Shown here piece after piece: positions 1 to 10,880 of a stretch of DNA of 30,000 nucleotides. This DNA is from Prorocentrum cordatum (Eukaryota; Sar; Dinophyceae; Prorocentrales; Prorocentraceae), in NCBI GenBank assembly GCA_963575745.1, contig CAUYUJ010012780.1, forward strand, positions 235,001 through 265,000. The letters are read 5' to 3'. Made by a program: the position numbers and the translations under genes. Positions within the stretch are counted from its first letter, which is position 1. Every line of letters starts with the position of its first letter. The notes under the pieces are model-generated. The model had not been told where the DNA came from and made no database searches. It worked only from the letters and a program-made list of their open reading frames with translations.

Positions 1-570
1 GGAAGCCCCTTCCCTCTGATCCCTTCCCCGCCGAAGGGGCGGGCTCCCAGGTGGGTGAAGGGGGGGGGGCCCGGCAGTTGCGACCTCCCCCCGTGGGCAA
101 AGAGCACCCCTCCTTGGCAGAAAGTTTCCCCTCCGATCCCGTGCCTCCAGGACGCCTCTGGCTCCCCTTCAGGGCCGGCGGCACCGGCGGCAAGGCCTTC
201 ACAGCCGGACCGAACCGAAATGGTGCGCCGGATCGGCTTGCGCCGTCACGGAGGAGCCGACATCGAATCGGATCGCCTGCGCCAAGGTGCACCACAGCGC
301 TGCGGAAACATCGGGCCGCATCGGGCCGTCAGAATCGAATCGGATCGCAAAGGCGGGAGCCGACAACTCGAATCTCGGCGGCGAGCGAGGGGGGGAAGCG
401 AGAGGGGGCGGGCCTTCTCAGAAGGCTCGGACGTCCCTCGGCCTTCTGAGAAGTTTCTCGAGCCTGCCCCGAAGACACAGAACACCTCTCGGAAGGCGCC
501 AGGGCTTCTGACAAGCCCCGCCGCCTCCCGAGAAGGCCTTCTCCTTCTCACTGCCCCCTCGGCGCGCCGC
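1..570. other. GC-rich non-coding segment with dispersed motifs
   Basis: GAATCGAATCGGATCGC at about 334-350, with a relative at 262-276. Short CTTCTCAGAAGG / CCTTCTGAGAAG palindromes occur at 414-454. The part from about 371 resembles 29325-29480 (GGCGGCGAGCGAGGGGGG, CCTCCCGAGAAGGCC). Several overlapping frames are open only because of the base composition. Confidence 0.45.
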
Positions 571-1369
571 CGAGCTTGGACTTCGGGTCACAGCTCCGGT
601 CTCCGGCGGCCATCCGGGAAGATCCCAACACCCCCCGAAACGCCCTCGGCGAGGCGCAGCTGCCGGAACGCACCCCGAGGCAGAGAAGCCGCCGAGGACC
701 GACGAGAGAGCGACCGAGAATCTGGAACCTCGAACCCGCAGCCCCCTCGCCGCCGAGAATCGCCTCGACTAGACCGAAGTGGACCGCTGCGAACGACGCT
801 TCGGCGACGACCCCGGGCCTTCGCGGGGGCCTTCGTGGGGGCCTTCTGCGGGCCCCTGCCAGCAACGAGGGCACGGGCGCTCCAGGCCGAGAGGGGGCGG
901 GCGGCGCGTGCGCGCGAGAGGGCCTGTGCAGGCGGCCTTGCATGACCTGCGCTCGGGAGGGGCGGCCGACGGCGGCGCCCGAGCAGCGTGCGGCGGACAA
1001 CAGCGGCGAGGGCGACGGGCGGCGGCGAAGCAGAGCGGCGAGGGCGAGAACGCTCGTCGTCGTCGTCATCTCCGCAGCCGCCGCCGCCTTTGCCGTCGTC
1101 GTCGTCGTCGTCGCCACCCGCCGACGCCCACCGCCCGCCCATCGCAGTCTGTCGTCTGTGGTCTATCCCCGTCCTCGCCACGCCGACTGTCGTCTGTGGT
1201 CTGTCGTCGTGTATCCTTTGTCGTTCGTCTTCGTCGTCGTGTGAGGCCGCCCCTCGCCGTCCTCGCTCGTGGCTCGGCGCCGTCGTCGTTCACTGTATCC
1301 CCCATATCAGGAACCTTACTTAGTATCACGCCTCCGCCTCCTTCTCGCCCTCTTCCGCCTCGAACTCCA
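571..1369. other. GC-rich segment with CGT/GTC runs, no gene seen
   Basis: Contains CGTCGTCGTCGTC at 1048-1062 and 1095-1113 and repeated CTGTCGTCTGTGGTCTATCC-like words at 1147-1210. Frames on both strands overlap fully and have Arg/Pro/Ala composition. Confidence 0.5.
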
Positions 1370-1560
1370 GCATCCACTCATACTCACTCATATACTGAAC
1401 CGCCGAGAGCACTCATGTTCATATACACTCATATTCAGGTACAGTCGGACTCCGCCGCGTTAACACCCAGCTCACTTCTCACGCTCACATTCGTACACAC
1501 TCAGCGTCACTCACACTCAGAACACTCGTAGTCAGACTCACCCACAAAGACCACTCACAC
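1370..1560. repeat. ACTCA-type degenerate minisatellite
   Basis: CATACTCACTCATATACTG, ACACTCATATTCAGG, CACACTCAG and similar words repeat over about 190 bp. No coding content. Confidence 0.7.
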
Positions 1561-1624
1561 TCAGGCTCGTCTCGCACTTAACGTGTAAGGATGTATTGAA
1601 CGAGGCGGTGGTTTCAATACTCCA

Positions 1625-2335
1625 GGGTGGAGACGCCAGGGATGGTTACTCGGCTCCGTCCGCGCCCAGATTGTGGGGATTTCTCTGGCTGTTTGCCTGT
1701 TTGGCTGATCGAACTCACCTGTGTTGAGAGCTCAGTGCTCACCGCGGTGCAGCAGGTGTGGCACTTGAGCACCCCAAAGAGGCGCCGAGGGGGTAGGACA
1801 TTTGTACGATCGCGCCCAAATTGTTGTTTCCAACGATTTGCCTGGTTGGTGGGGGAACCAGGGGGGAACCGCTAAGGGGTAGGACATGTGCCTGTTCACG
1901 ACCAGATTGTGGGGATGCCTCAGGCGGTTTGCCTGTCTGGTGGCTTGGACTGCACTCTTCTCTGAGCTCCATGCTCATCGCGATGTAGCAGACAGCACTT
2001 GGCAAAACCAAGGAGCCGCCAAGGTGATGACAATGGCGCGTTCGCGCCGACTTTGCGGGAATGCCACAGTCGGCGTACCTGTTTAGTGGTCTGGACTTCT
2101 TATTTGTCAACATTCCATGACCATCGCGACGCAGCGGGCGCAGTATTTGTGTATCCCAGGGGGACCGCCAGGGGGTAGGACACTCGCACGTGCGCGGCCC
2201 GACTGCGGGGACGTATCAGCCAGCGTGCCTGCCTGGCGGCTAAAGTTTTCGTTCGCTTTGGAAACCCATGTTCGTCGCGGTGTAGCAAGCGCAGCACTTG
2301 AGCTGCCAGTGGTTGGACACGTGCCCGTGTGATGT
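1625..2335. repeat. Diverged tandem repeat, unit about 150 bp
   Basis: The block CGCGATGTAGCAG...CAGCACTTG recurs at about 1742, 1979, 2124 and 2275. The block AGATTGTGGGGAT, or variants of it, recurs at about 1668, 1815, 1903, 2050 and 2202, with GGGGTAGGACA and CTGGTGGCTTGGAC between them. Four to five units with many substitutions. No coding frame crosses it. Confidence 0.8.
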
Positions 2336-2575
2336 GGTGTGACGCGGTGTAGCGTGGTGGTGGTGGGTGGGGTAGTGCGGTGGTGGTGGCGGTGCGCGGT
2401 GGTGGTGCGCGTGCGTGCGTGCGTGCGTTGGTGGGTGGAAGTGGCGGTGGGTGTGCGTGCGGCGGGGCGGGGCGTGGTGCGGCGCGGTGGTGGCGGGCGG
2501 ATGGGCGCGCGAGAAAGAGGCCCGCGCTGGGGCGAGAACGCCATCCTGAACGACGGAGGCAAAACACCGATCCGA
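2336..2575. other. GGTGGTG/GCGTGCGTGC-rich segment, no gene seen
   Basis: GT-rich degenerate repeats between the 150-bp tandem repeat and the dispersed element copy 1. Confidence 0.6.
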
Positions 2576-2885
2576 AAATGAGGCCCACGCTGCAGCGGGA
2601 GCACGATTCGGAACGATTCGGGAGCAGAAATGAGGCCGGCGCCTCAGCGAGAGCAGCATTTTGAAAAAACGCAGGCGAAAACCCAACTCCCGGGAATCCT
2701 GTGTAAAAAAACAGTACGCGGGGGGGGGTCGAATATTCCCAGCACGCCATCAGGGGAAGAGGGAGAGTAGTATTCATATTGAGTAATTGTGGAGGAGGGT
2801 GATGGGGAGGAGAGGGGAGGAGGGGGAGGAGAAGGAAGAGGAGGAGGAGGAGGAGCAGGAGGAGCAGGAGGAAGAGGAGGAGGAG
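2576..2885 (+). repeat. Dispersed element copy 1 ending in a GGA tract
   Basis: Shares about 210 bp with 13325-13540: GCTGCAGCGGGAGCACGATT, CGCCTCAGCGAGAGCA, ATTTTGAAAAAA, AATCCTGTGTAAAAAA, ACAGTACGCGG, CACGCCATCAGGGGA and TATTCAT...GTAATTGTGG. Both copies then run directly into a GGA-rich tract (here about 2790-2885). A body plus simple-repeat tail is the layout of a SINE-like retroposon. Confidence 0.75.
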
Positions 2886-3114
2886 AACGACTTGCTCTGA
2901 CGCCTCGCTCAGGCCGCACCCGTGTCGGCGGCGCTGCTCCGCCTCTCGGGCGCTCCGCTCCCCGGGGGCGGGGCAGGGGGGGCGCAGGAGGGGGCCTCGC
3001 TCACGGCGCGGAAGAACTCCTGGTCCGCGCGGGGGGGCGGCGCCGCGTGGCGCACGGGCGTCGCCCGAAAGGGGAGCGACAAGTGAGGGGGGGAGAAAGG
3101 GTGCACTCCTCGGG

Positions 3115-3265
3115 CGAGGGCCCCCCCCTCCCCTGCCCCCCTCCCCCCCCCCCCCCCCCCTGCATCGCCCCCTCCCCCCCCCTCCCCCCCCCTCCCCCCC
3201 CCCTGCAGTCCCCGCTGCCCCCCCTCCCCCCCCCCACCCTGCATCGCACCCCCCCCACTACGCGC
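3115..3265. repeat. C-homopolymer-rich tract
   Basis: Long C runs broken by TG, CATCG and TGCAG; CCCCTGCATCGC and CCCCTGCAGTCC recur. Prone to sequencing length error. Confidence 0.95.
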
Positions 3266-3957
3266 CCCCCAAGGCTCAGTCGGGGGTCGGGCTCCCGGAG
3301 GGGGAGGGGGGGAGGCTTCGGACTGCTGCCGCCAAGCAGTGCAGTCGAAACGCTGTCATAAAGAAACCCAGACCAGGAACGAGGCCATTGTTCCACAAGT
3401 CAGACTTAGATCTCCCACAGAAAGCCTAAGGAAGACCCAAGACAAACTGAAAAACAACCAAGGGACACTGAGCCCCTCCCCAACGAGAAAGGGTTCCTTT
3501 TTTTTCGCGGCCCGACTGCACATTCCCTCGCCATCGCTCGGACGTCCATTCCCCGTGCAATGTTCGCTTTCGTGCGTGTAACTTGTCGCGGGATGGTCTT
3601 CGCAGAGAACAAATACACATGTACAAGCGATGCCCAGACCCCTTCGACCCACACTTGGACAGGCGCCGGTGGGGGGCCTTCGCGCAGGATCAGGCGAGGT
3701 TCTAGGCGCCTTAGTCTGTCCTCTGTTCTAATTCATGGCTTGCGTCGCATGCGCCCGCAAAGGTATCATCCTCATCGGCAAGTCTAACAGAACCAGGGGA
3801 AGACGGAGGACAGCACTTCGGCTGCGGGCGGGCCACGGGCGAGAACGACGACAACAATAACGACATTACCACAGGGGCTGACCCGCCTTACACGCACCCA
3901 GGGACCGTGTAAGGCAGTTCGGCCCCCTCACTCTGATCATTGTTTGTGGGGGGCGCG
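3266..3957. other. No feature seen
   Basis: More complex sequence with short frames only. I found no splice-consistent exon or repeat here. Confidence 0.4.
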
Positions 3958-4105
3958 AGGCGAGACATCAGGGAAACAACGGGACCCTTGGGAACTGGCG
4001 GTCGGTCCGTGCAGGGCGGGTGAGAGGGGACGCCAGGGAAACGCGGGGACCCTTGGGAACTGGCGGCCGCGGTGCGAGATGCAGGGCGGGCGAGGCGGGT
4101 CGGGA
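3958..4105. repeat. Two-copy tandem duplication, about 65 bp
   Basis: CAGGGAAACAACGGGACCC, TTGGGAACTGGCGG and GTGCAGGGCGGG at about 3968-4020 recur as CAGGGAAACGCGGGGACCC, TTGGGAACTGGCGG and ATGCAGGGCGGG at about 4031-4090. Confidence 0.8.
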
Positions 4106-4370
4106 GTTCTCTTTTTCAGCTGAAAAACAAGCCCTGTCGACGACCTCGGCCCTCGGCAGATCACCGCGCAAAAGCCGACCAGTTCATGTCACCGCGAGGT
4201 TCCTCTGCGGCGCGGGGCGCGGGCGGCGCGGTCCGGGCTGGCGAACATCTCCCTCCCGGTGCCGCCCGAGAAGAAATTGCCACCGCCGTTCTGCCCCTGC
4301 GAGGTTCGAGAAGCAAAAGGAAGATCAAGGGCATAACAGTAAAGCAAACAACGGCATACACGTAATACGC

Positions 4371-4490
4371 ACGAGGTCCACGCGGAGGTCTTGGCTCGGC
4401 ACTGAAGCCCCTGACCACACATCCCTTCCCCGGTGTGGCGGCGAGTGGGGCCCAACGCCGACGAAAGGAATCCGCACGGACCTCCCGACG
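4371..4490. repeat. Family A inverted-repeat element, decayed
   Basis: Left part ACGAGGTCCACGCGGAGG, TCTTGGCTCGGCACTG; right part GGGCCCAACGCCGACG, GAATCCGCACGGACCTCC. The order and spacing match family A, but with many substitutions. Only about 200 bp separate it from the copy at 4690. Confidence 0.5.
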
Positions 4491-4689
4491 CCGACTACAA
4501 AAATCCGACGTGGGGATACGAGAAACGGGCATGCCAGCGGACGCGTCGAGGAGCGGCCCGCTGCGCTGTGCGCGGAGCCTGAGATGGTCGGACGGGCAAG
4601 CGCGTCAATCCGACAAATCAGCTGCGCGGAGCTCTGACATCCTGAGGAAGATCTGAGTCTTCAGTAGCAGAAACATTGGCAAAACCAAA

Positions 4690-4835
4690 TCTGCCGAAGG
4701 GCCGAACGGATTCCTTGGAACCGCGCTGGGCCCCCTCCCTGGCGCGCGGAACGTGAAAGGGGTGGCGCCACCTCGGGGGTCCAGCGCCCGACCAGAGAAA
4801 TCCGCGCGGAACTCCCAACATGTATGCTTCTACCG
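4690..4835 (+). repeat. Family A inverted-repeat element, diverged, outside the P450
   Basis: Reads CGGATTCCTTGGAACCGCGC, TGGGCCCCCTCCCTGGCGCG and CGG, then GGGGGTCCAGCGCCCGACC, AATCCGCGCGGAACTCC and TGTATGCTTC. The last part matches the 3' ends of the P450 intron copies and is followed by a pyrimidine-rich run ending TTTCCCGAG, which could be a plus-strand acceptor. The frame after it (LWNPAGCPFQPRFSEACSEP) is open, but I do not recognise it. Confidence 0.65.
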
Positions 4836-5567
4836 ATCTTTCTTTCCCGAGCTCTGGAATCCTGCCGGCTGCCCTTTCCAACCGAGGTTTTCCGAGGCTT
4901 GCTCCGAACCCGCCCTGGGCCTCCCCGACGCTATGCTGAGACTGCCGACCGCTGTCTGTCGTCGGAAGAGGACGAGATGGGGAGAACGGAAGGGGGAGGA
5001 TTGGCGGGGGGGGGCGGCAGATGGATGCAACATGGCAATGGGCGGATGGTATGGTAAGCTTAGGAAGGGGGACGAGGAGTAGCGAATGGTAAGAGGCAAG
5101 GATCACGACAGGAGGGAAGTGAAGGACACGAACTGTTCAACGATTACATCCAAGAACGATACCGTCACGCTAAAGCGGCAAACGTCCAATCGGTTATGAT
5201 GAGGTTCTCGGGTCCGCGCACGCTGGAGCTAGCAAGGAGCACTGCAATGATGTCTCAGGATGCAACATTCTGGGACCAACAACTAGCGAGGAACTGGAAG
5301 ATCGAGAGCTTGGCATGGGCGCTCGGCCACTATTGGCTGAAGGCCGTGGGCCAATAAGCTGCAAGCCAACTTCCACGTCGGCACCCATAACAAATTCACA
5401 AAGTGCGCTTCACAAACCCACCGCAAACAAAAATGCAGTCGTGAGGGTGCCCGACACGCATCGGGCTCGGCATCGGCACTGAGATCAATGCACCCGGCCT
5501 TTGCGAAGCCGCGAGGACACACTAGTGCCGAGGGGATTCCTTGTGGTGCCCTCTTGGGCCAAAGCCA
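4836..5567. other. No confident gene
   Basis: Open frames up to about 109 codons follow the family A element (4856-5080), but without recognisable motifs or clear splice sites. A plus-strand exon starting near 4852 is possible. Confidence 0.35.
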
Positions 5568-6290
5568 TTCCTCCTCCTCCATTCCTCCTCCTCCTCGACC
5601 TCCTCCTCGACTTCCTCCTCATCCTCCTCCTCATCCTCCTCCTCATCCCAAGGGTGTGGAAACAAAAAATTGATCTCTTTCGCTCCTCCTCCTCCTCCTT
5701 TCCCCTCCGTCTCCTCATCCTTCTCTTCGCCATCCTCAATCATCTCTTCCGTTCGAATCCTTCCCTATCGTCCCGTTCATCATCTTCCAATGCTCCCCCT
5801 TCTCCCAACTGGAATTCAAAGGCTGCCAAAACAATACAACCACGAACAAATAAACCACATACCCAGTACGGAAAGCAACAACAACACGAGGAACACCGAA
5901 TAGCAAACATGAAACACATACAACCATCATCCTCATCCTTATCCTCCCCCTCCTCCTGCTCCGCAATCTCCTCCTCCTCCTCCTCCTCCTCCTCGTGCTC
6001 CCACCAATCATCCTCATCCCCCTCATTAGAACACTCCTGCTCCTGCGCACCCTCCCCCTGCTCCTCCTGCTCCCCATATCTCTGACATTGGAGGCGGGGG
6101 TGGAGGGAGGAGATGGAGGGATGATGATGACGGGGGAGAGGGCGGAATAGGAACCGTAGGAGGATCAAGACCAGGGTGATGATGATGAGCCTGTTGATGA
6201 TGAAGTGGTTAAAAGGGGGCGTTCCTCCTCCTCCTCCTTCTACTCCTCCTCCTCCTCCTCCTCTTCCGTCCTTCTCCTCAACATTCCCCT
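5568..6290. repeat. CTC-rich low-complexity region
   Basis: Blocks of CTCCTC/TCCTCA at 5570-5650, 5683-5745, 5935-6030 and 6225-6295, separated by more complex sequence (for example 5800-5930, which is AT-richer). Ser-, Pro- and Glu-rich frames here are products of the repeat. No gene is seen. Confidence 0.85.
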
Positions 6291-7760
6291 CCTCCTCATA
6301 ACAGAGACATGGGACTATGCTACGGAGGACGAGCAGGTGCGATAGAAGGATTGCCATGATGAGGATAGTGAGTCATTGTGAGAATAATGACGGTGAACAT
6401 GACGATGGTGGTTGTCATGATCAGCAGGCGACGGAATGACTCCTGAACTTCTCCACCATCCTGCAACTCCTCCGCATTGTCGTCATATCACCCCTCCCCA
6501 TCCTGCTGTCAATCCCCTTCTCGTCATCATTCGACGTGGGAGACGTGACGATTCATGCTTGCGAGGAGTGCCATGGGACGTGCGGGGGGGGGTTATCAGG
6601 AAGATGGCGATAGGGAGTCAGACGCGGCGGATGACGAGTTACTCACCAACATCTGTTTCAATTGGTTGCAAGATCCTCACCAACATCGTAGTCCTTATCT
6701 GCATCGTTGCCTGGTCTCCATATCGTTGTCTTTGTCGTCGTCCTTCTCTTCCTCTGCGTCCTACGTCACGGGCTGCCCCTCACATCTCTCCTCCTCCTCC
6801 TCGTACTCCTCATCCTGCTTCGCATTAACCCGCCTCATCGTCATGTTCCCGATCCTCATCCTCATACACCTCATCCACCTCGTCTGCACTTCTTCCTACG
6901 CCTCGTATCACGCCCCCTCCTCCTTCCGTAGCTGCGATGCCAGGGTGTAGTGAGACGGAGGAGGACGATTGATATAATGAGGAGGAGGATGCAATATAGG
7001 ATGGGTGGGAGGATCAGGATGAGTCTCCCTCCTCATATGACATCCTTCCTCCTGCCATAGTGGCGATGGGGGAGGAGGAGAAGAAGCAGGAGGGCGCGTG
7101 ATATAAAAGGCAGGAGGACGACGACGACGCAGAGGGGGAGGACCACGAGGAAGACGAGGAGCTAACCTGTGAAACCATCCTCCTGGGGCGGGGGAAGGGG
7201 GAGGAGGGAGTAGACGGAGGGACGATGAAAAGGAGCTGATCATTGACATCATCCTCCTGGGAGTCGGAGGCGAGGGAGGAGACGGAGGGAGGATGACGAG
7301 GAGGGTGGGGAGGAAGAGGAGCTGTCAAAGGAAGAAGACGAGGAGGTGGTTGAGGGGCCACTCCTCCTCATCCTCTCTTCTCCTCCTCATTATCCTCCGT
7401 GCTCCACCTGTAGGAAACATAGGGTTGTGATGAGGAGGCTGAGCACGAATGATAGAAGGCCGGCGATGGGGAGGATAACCGATATGAGCAGCAGCAGCAG
7501 CAGGGGGTTGAGTGGCTCCTAAATGGCACTAACATCCCCCAACTCTACCCCGTCTTCCTGATATCACTCCCCCTCACCAGCATCATATCACTCCCCCTCC
7601 TCATTCCTACATGCGGGTGGTATGAGGATGCGGAGCGAGGGGAAAAGGAAGAGGAAAAGGAGGACGAGGAGGAGGATGTGAGAATTGGCGGAACGACGGG
7701 CGGGAATCGCAGGTGCAGTGGGGTGCACTGTGGGGTAAGGGGGGGCGAGCATGGATCCAC
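6291..7760. other. GAGGA/TCATC-rich region, no gene seen
   Basis: Lower GC than the surroundings, with many GATGAGGA, CTCATCCTC and GGAGGAGGA words in both orientations and a short (AGC)n at 7491-7506. Frames are short and biased in composition. Confidence 0.6.
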
Positions 7761-7761
7761 A

Positions 7762-7796
7762 ACACACACACATACATACATACATACATACATACA

Positions 7797-7827
<31 letters not shown>

Positions 7828-7828
7828 C

Positions 7829-7883
<55 letters not shown>

Positions 7884-7884
7884 C

Positions 7885-7919
<35 letters not shown>

Positions 7920-8475
7920 CATACATACATACATACATACACACATATATACATACATACATACATACATACATACATACATACGTACATACATACATAC
8001 ATACATACATACATACATACACACATACACATACATACATACATACATACATACATACATGCATGCATGCATACATACATACATATATACATATATACAT
8101 ACATACATACATACACACGTACATTGCATGCATGCATGCATACATGCATGCATACATGCATATACACCTTACATACATTACACACATTACACACATTACA
8201 TACATTACATTACATTACATTACATTACAGTACATTACATTACATTACATGGCATGGCATGGCATGACATTACATTACATTACATTACATGCATACAAAC
8301 ATACGTACATACATACATACATACATACATACATACACACATTCATACATTCATACATTCATGCATTCATACATTCATACATTCATTCATTCATACATAG
8401 ATACATACATACACAGACACACAGGCATGCATGCATGCATGCATACATACATACATACGTACATACATACATGTT
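7762..8475. repeat. Compound TACA / TATACA / CATTACA microsatellite
   Basis: About 700 bp in blocks: (CA)n, (TACA)n, (TATACA)n around 7820-7915, (TACA)n again, GCATGCATGCAT islands near 8060 and 8130, (CATTA)n at 8160-8290 with a GGCAT block, then (TACA)n and (CATTCATA)n. Translations (YIHT or MYVC repeats) are artefacts. Confidence 0.98.
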
Positions 8476-8485
8476 TTATATATAT

Positions 8486-8524
<39 letters not shown>
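8476..8524. repeat. TA then GA dinucleotide tract
   Basis: TATATATA followed by about 45 bp of GA with one AAA interruption, directly after the TACA tract. Confidence 0.95.
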
Positions 8525-8565
8525 CTGCCTGCCGTCTCCTGCTCATACCGCCGAAGAACCAGAAG

Positions 8566-8632
8566 GTGAGGTGCTGGAAGTCGTGCCACGAGAGGACGCG
8601 CGGCTCGAACCTCAGAGGACAAGAAGCAGGGG
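8566..8632 (+). repeat. Direct repeat, left flank of the 385-bp array
   Basis: GAGGTGCTGGAAGTCGTGCC, ACGAGAGGACGCGCGGCTCG, AACCTCAGAGG. Aligns in order with 10226-10290 on the far side of the array, about three quarters identical by eye. Both read DA(R/K)LEP in the same frame. Confidence 0.6.
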
Positions 8633-8844
8633 CGCCTAATTTCGCGCCCTCGCGCCGCCCCAAGGAGGAAGAGGTAAATGAGGAATAATCGCAGCCGAAC
8701 CGCGAAGCTCGAATAACTTCGCGCCCTCGAGGGCGCTCCTGAAGAAATAATAAACGGAACCACGCGCGCGCTTCGCGCGCGCTTAGGTTCTGTCGAGTCA
8801 CAGACCCAGGAATCGTTGTGAGAAGAAATTGGTGACGCGAAGCG

Positions 8845-10075
8845 TCGTGGGGGCGTCCTTGGACGTCTGGGGTCTCCTGGGGCCTCTTGAGGGGCCTCCT
8901 TGGGGCCTCCTGGCGGCCTCTTGGGGCGGAAGGCTCGAGCTTGCGGTTCGTGGTCCCCCTCTGGGCCCCCTCTTGGGCCCGTCTTGGGGCCCTCTTGGGC
9001 CATCTTGGGCGCCTCTTGGGCCGTCTTGGGGCCCTCTTGGGCTGTCCTGGGGCCCTCTTGGAAGCTTCTTGGGCCGTCTTGGGGCGGTCTTGGGCGCCTC
9101 TTGGGCCGTCCTGTAACGTCGGAAAGCCCAAAAGACAACTTTGTTGAACATGTACGTTTTACGAAGGGAATGGGCCAATTTTGCGTCTAGGGGCCCTCTT
9201 GGGACGCATGTTGGAGGCTTCTTGGGGCCTCTTGGGGGCGTCCTTGGACGTCTGGGGTCTCCTGGGGCCTCTTGAGGGGCCTCCTGGGGGCCTCCTGGCG
9301 GCCTCTTTGGGCGGAAGGCTCGAGCTTGCGGTTCGTGGTCCCCCTCTGGGCCCCCTCTTGGGCCCGTCTTGGGGCCCTCTTGGGCCATCTTGGGCGCCTC
9401 TTGGGCCGTCTTGGGGCCCTCTTGGGCTGTCCTGGGGCCCTCTGGGAAACTTCTTGGGCCGTCTTGGGGCGGTCTTGGGCGCCTCTTGGGCCGTCCTGTA
9501 ACGTCGGAAAGCCCAAAAGGCGACTTTGTTGAAAATGTGCGTTTTACGAAGGGAATGGGCCAATTCTTGCGTCTAGGGGCCCTCTTGGGACGCATGTTGG
9601 AGGCTTCTTGGACTCTTGAGGGGCCTCCTGGGGGCCTCCTGGCGGCCTCTTGGGGCGGAAGGCTCGAGCTTGCGGTTCGTGGTCCCCCTCTGGGCCCCCT
9701 CTTGGGCCCGTCTTGGGGCCCTCTTGGGCCATCTTGGGCGCCTCTTGGGCCGTCTTGGGGCCCTCTTGGGCTGTCCTGGGGCCCTCTGGGAAGCTTCTTG
9801 GGCCGTCTTGGGGCGGTCTTGGGCGCCTCTTGGGCCGTCCTGTAACGTCGGAAAGCCAAAAAGACAACTTTGTTGAAAATGTACGTTTTACGAAGGGAAT
9901 GGGCCAATTTTTGCGTCTAGGGGCCCTCTTGGGACGCATGTTGGAGGCTTCTTGGGGCCTCTTGGGGGCGTCCTTGGACGTCTGGAGGCCATCTTCAGCA
10001 TCTCGGAGCCCTCTTGGAGGCCTCTTGGAAGTTTCTTGGGCCGTCTTGGGCGCTTCTTGGACCGTCTTGTCTGAC
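8845..10075. repeat. Tandem array of about 385-bp GGGCC/CTCTTGG-rich units
   Basis: Three full units and a partial one. The marker CGTCGGAAAGCC falls at about 9117, 9502 and 9846, so periods are 385 and 344; the third unit lacks the GTCCTTGGACGTCTGGGG block. Each unit is mostly degenerate CTCTTGGGCCGTCTTGGGG-type sub-repeats, plus one AT-richer island (AACTTTGTTGAAAATGTACG, TTTTACGAAGGGAATGGGCC) that is almost identical between copies. Minus-strand frames give Pro/Arg/Gln-rich repeats of up to 369 codons, taken as non-coding. Confidence 0.92.
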
Positions 10076-10225
10076 TGGGGAGGCCCCCGGCAAGCCCCGA
10101 CGAGCCTCCGGGCCCCCCGGGGTGCACATTTGCGGTCGAGGTCCCGGCCCCGGGCCCCCGGACCCGGTGCGCCGATATATGTATAAACGGAATACGATCT
10201 CAAAACCTCAGGGGTCTGGGGGTGC

Positions 10226-10290
10226 CGTGAGGCACTGAAGGCCGTGCAACGAGGGGACGCAAAGCTGGAACCTCTGAGATTCAAAAGGGG
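10226..10290 (+). repeat. Direct repeat, right flank of the 385-bp array
   Basis: GAGGCACTGAAGGCCGTGC, AACGAGGGGACGCAAAGC, TGGAACCTCTGAG. Partner of 8566-8632. The pair brackets about 1.6 kb that includes the array. Confidence 0.6.
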
Positions 10291-10564
10291 AGAAGTCCCC
10301 CCCACACAACTGATAAGCCACGAAAGGAGATTGGATTATCCAACTCTTCGTCCATCCCATGCCCATGGTAGAAGCCTTGTGTTAACCCCGAAAGGAGCGC
10401 GTTTCTTATGTTCGGCGATGACGGGCGTCATGGGAGGGGGGGACAGAGGGGGGTATGACATGACGCCCCCCCCGCCGTGTGGCTCCTGCACCACAGCCGC
10501 GCCCGCGCGCACGACGCGACGAGCGACGAGCGACGACGACGACGACGACGCGAGCAGCATGCTG

Positions 10565-10880
10565 GTGGCGATCTGCCCCACTGCGCCTGTGTACACCACA
10601 ACGGTCGCGTGCACCACAGCGCGCGTGTGCACCACAGCGCCTGCATACACCGCAACAGCCGTGTGCAACGCAGCGCCTGTGTACATCACAATGCTTGCGT
10701 ACACTACAGCGCCAGTGTACATGTGCACACCGCAGCAACCATGTGCAACACAGCGCCTGTGTACACCACGGTGCTTGCGTTCACCGCAGCGCCTGTACAC
10801 GCCACAACGCCTGTCTACACCACGGCATCCGCGTGTAACGCAGCGCCGGTGTACACCACAGTGCCTGCGTGCATAGGACA
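10565..10880. repeat. 18-bp minisatellite (GCGCCTGTGTACACCACA type)
   Basis: Units such as GCGCCTGTGTACACCACA, GTCGCGTGCACCACAGCG and GCTTGCGTACACTACAGC recur about every 18 bases. On the plus strand this gives a six-residue periodicity (APVYTT, TVACTT, ARVCTT). Near 10722-10735 the period is broken by GTGCACACCGCAGCAACC and the same peptide pattern continues in another frame. Confidence 0.85.

Noticed and set aside
55-1531. Frames of 189-296 codons at the start of the window
   Set aside because: GC-rich sequence leaves nearly all frames open; Arg/Pro/Ala composition, strands fully overlapping, no motif.
1739-2777. Minus-strand frames of 124-225 codons with Ser/Pro/His-rich products
   Set aside because: They follow the diverged 150-bp tandem repeat and the GT-rich tract; their internal repeats match the DNA period.
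8476-8524. TATATATA before the GA tract as a promoter
   Set aside because: Part of a microsatellite; dinoflagellate promoters usually lack a TATA box and no gene starts nearby.
7588-8569. Frames of 184-272 codons rich in Tyr-Ile-His-Thr or Met-Tyr-Val-Cys
   Set aside because: Direct translation of the TACA/TATACA microsatellite.
8798-10305. Minus-strand frames up to 369 codons with PRGPQDGP-type repeats
   Set aside because: Translation of the GGGCC/CTCTTGG tandem array; no domain and no codon-level conservation apart from the repeat.
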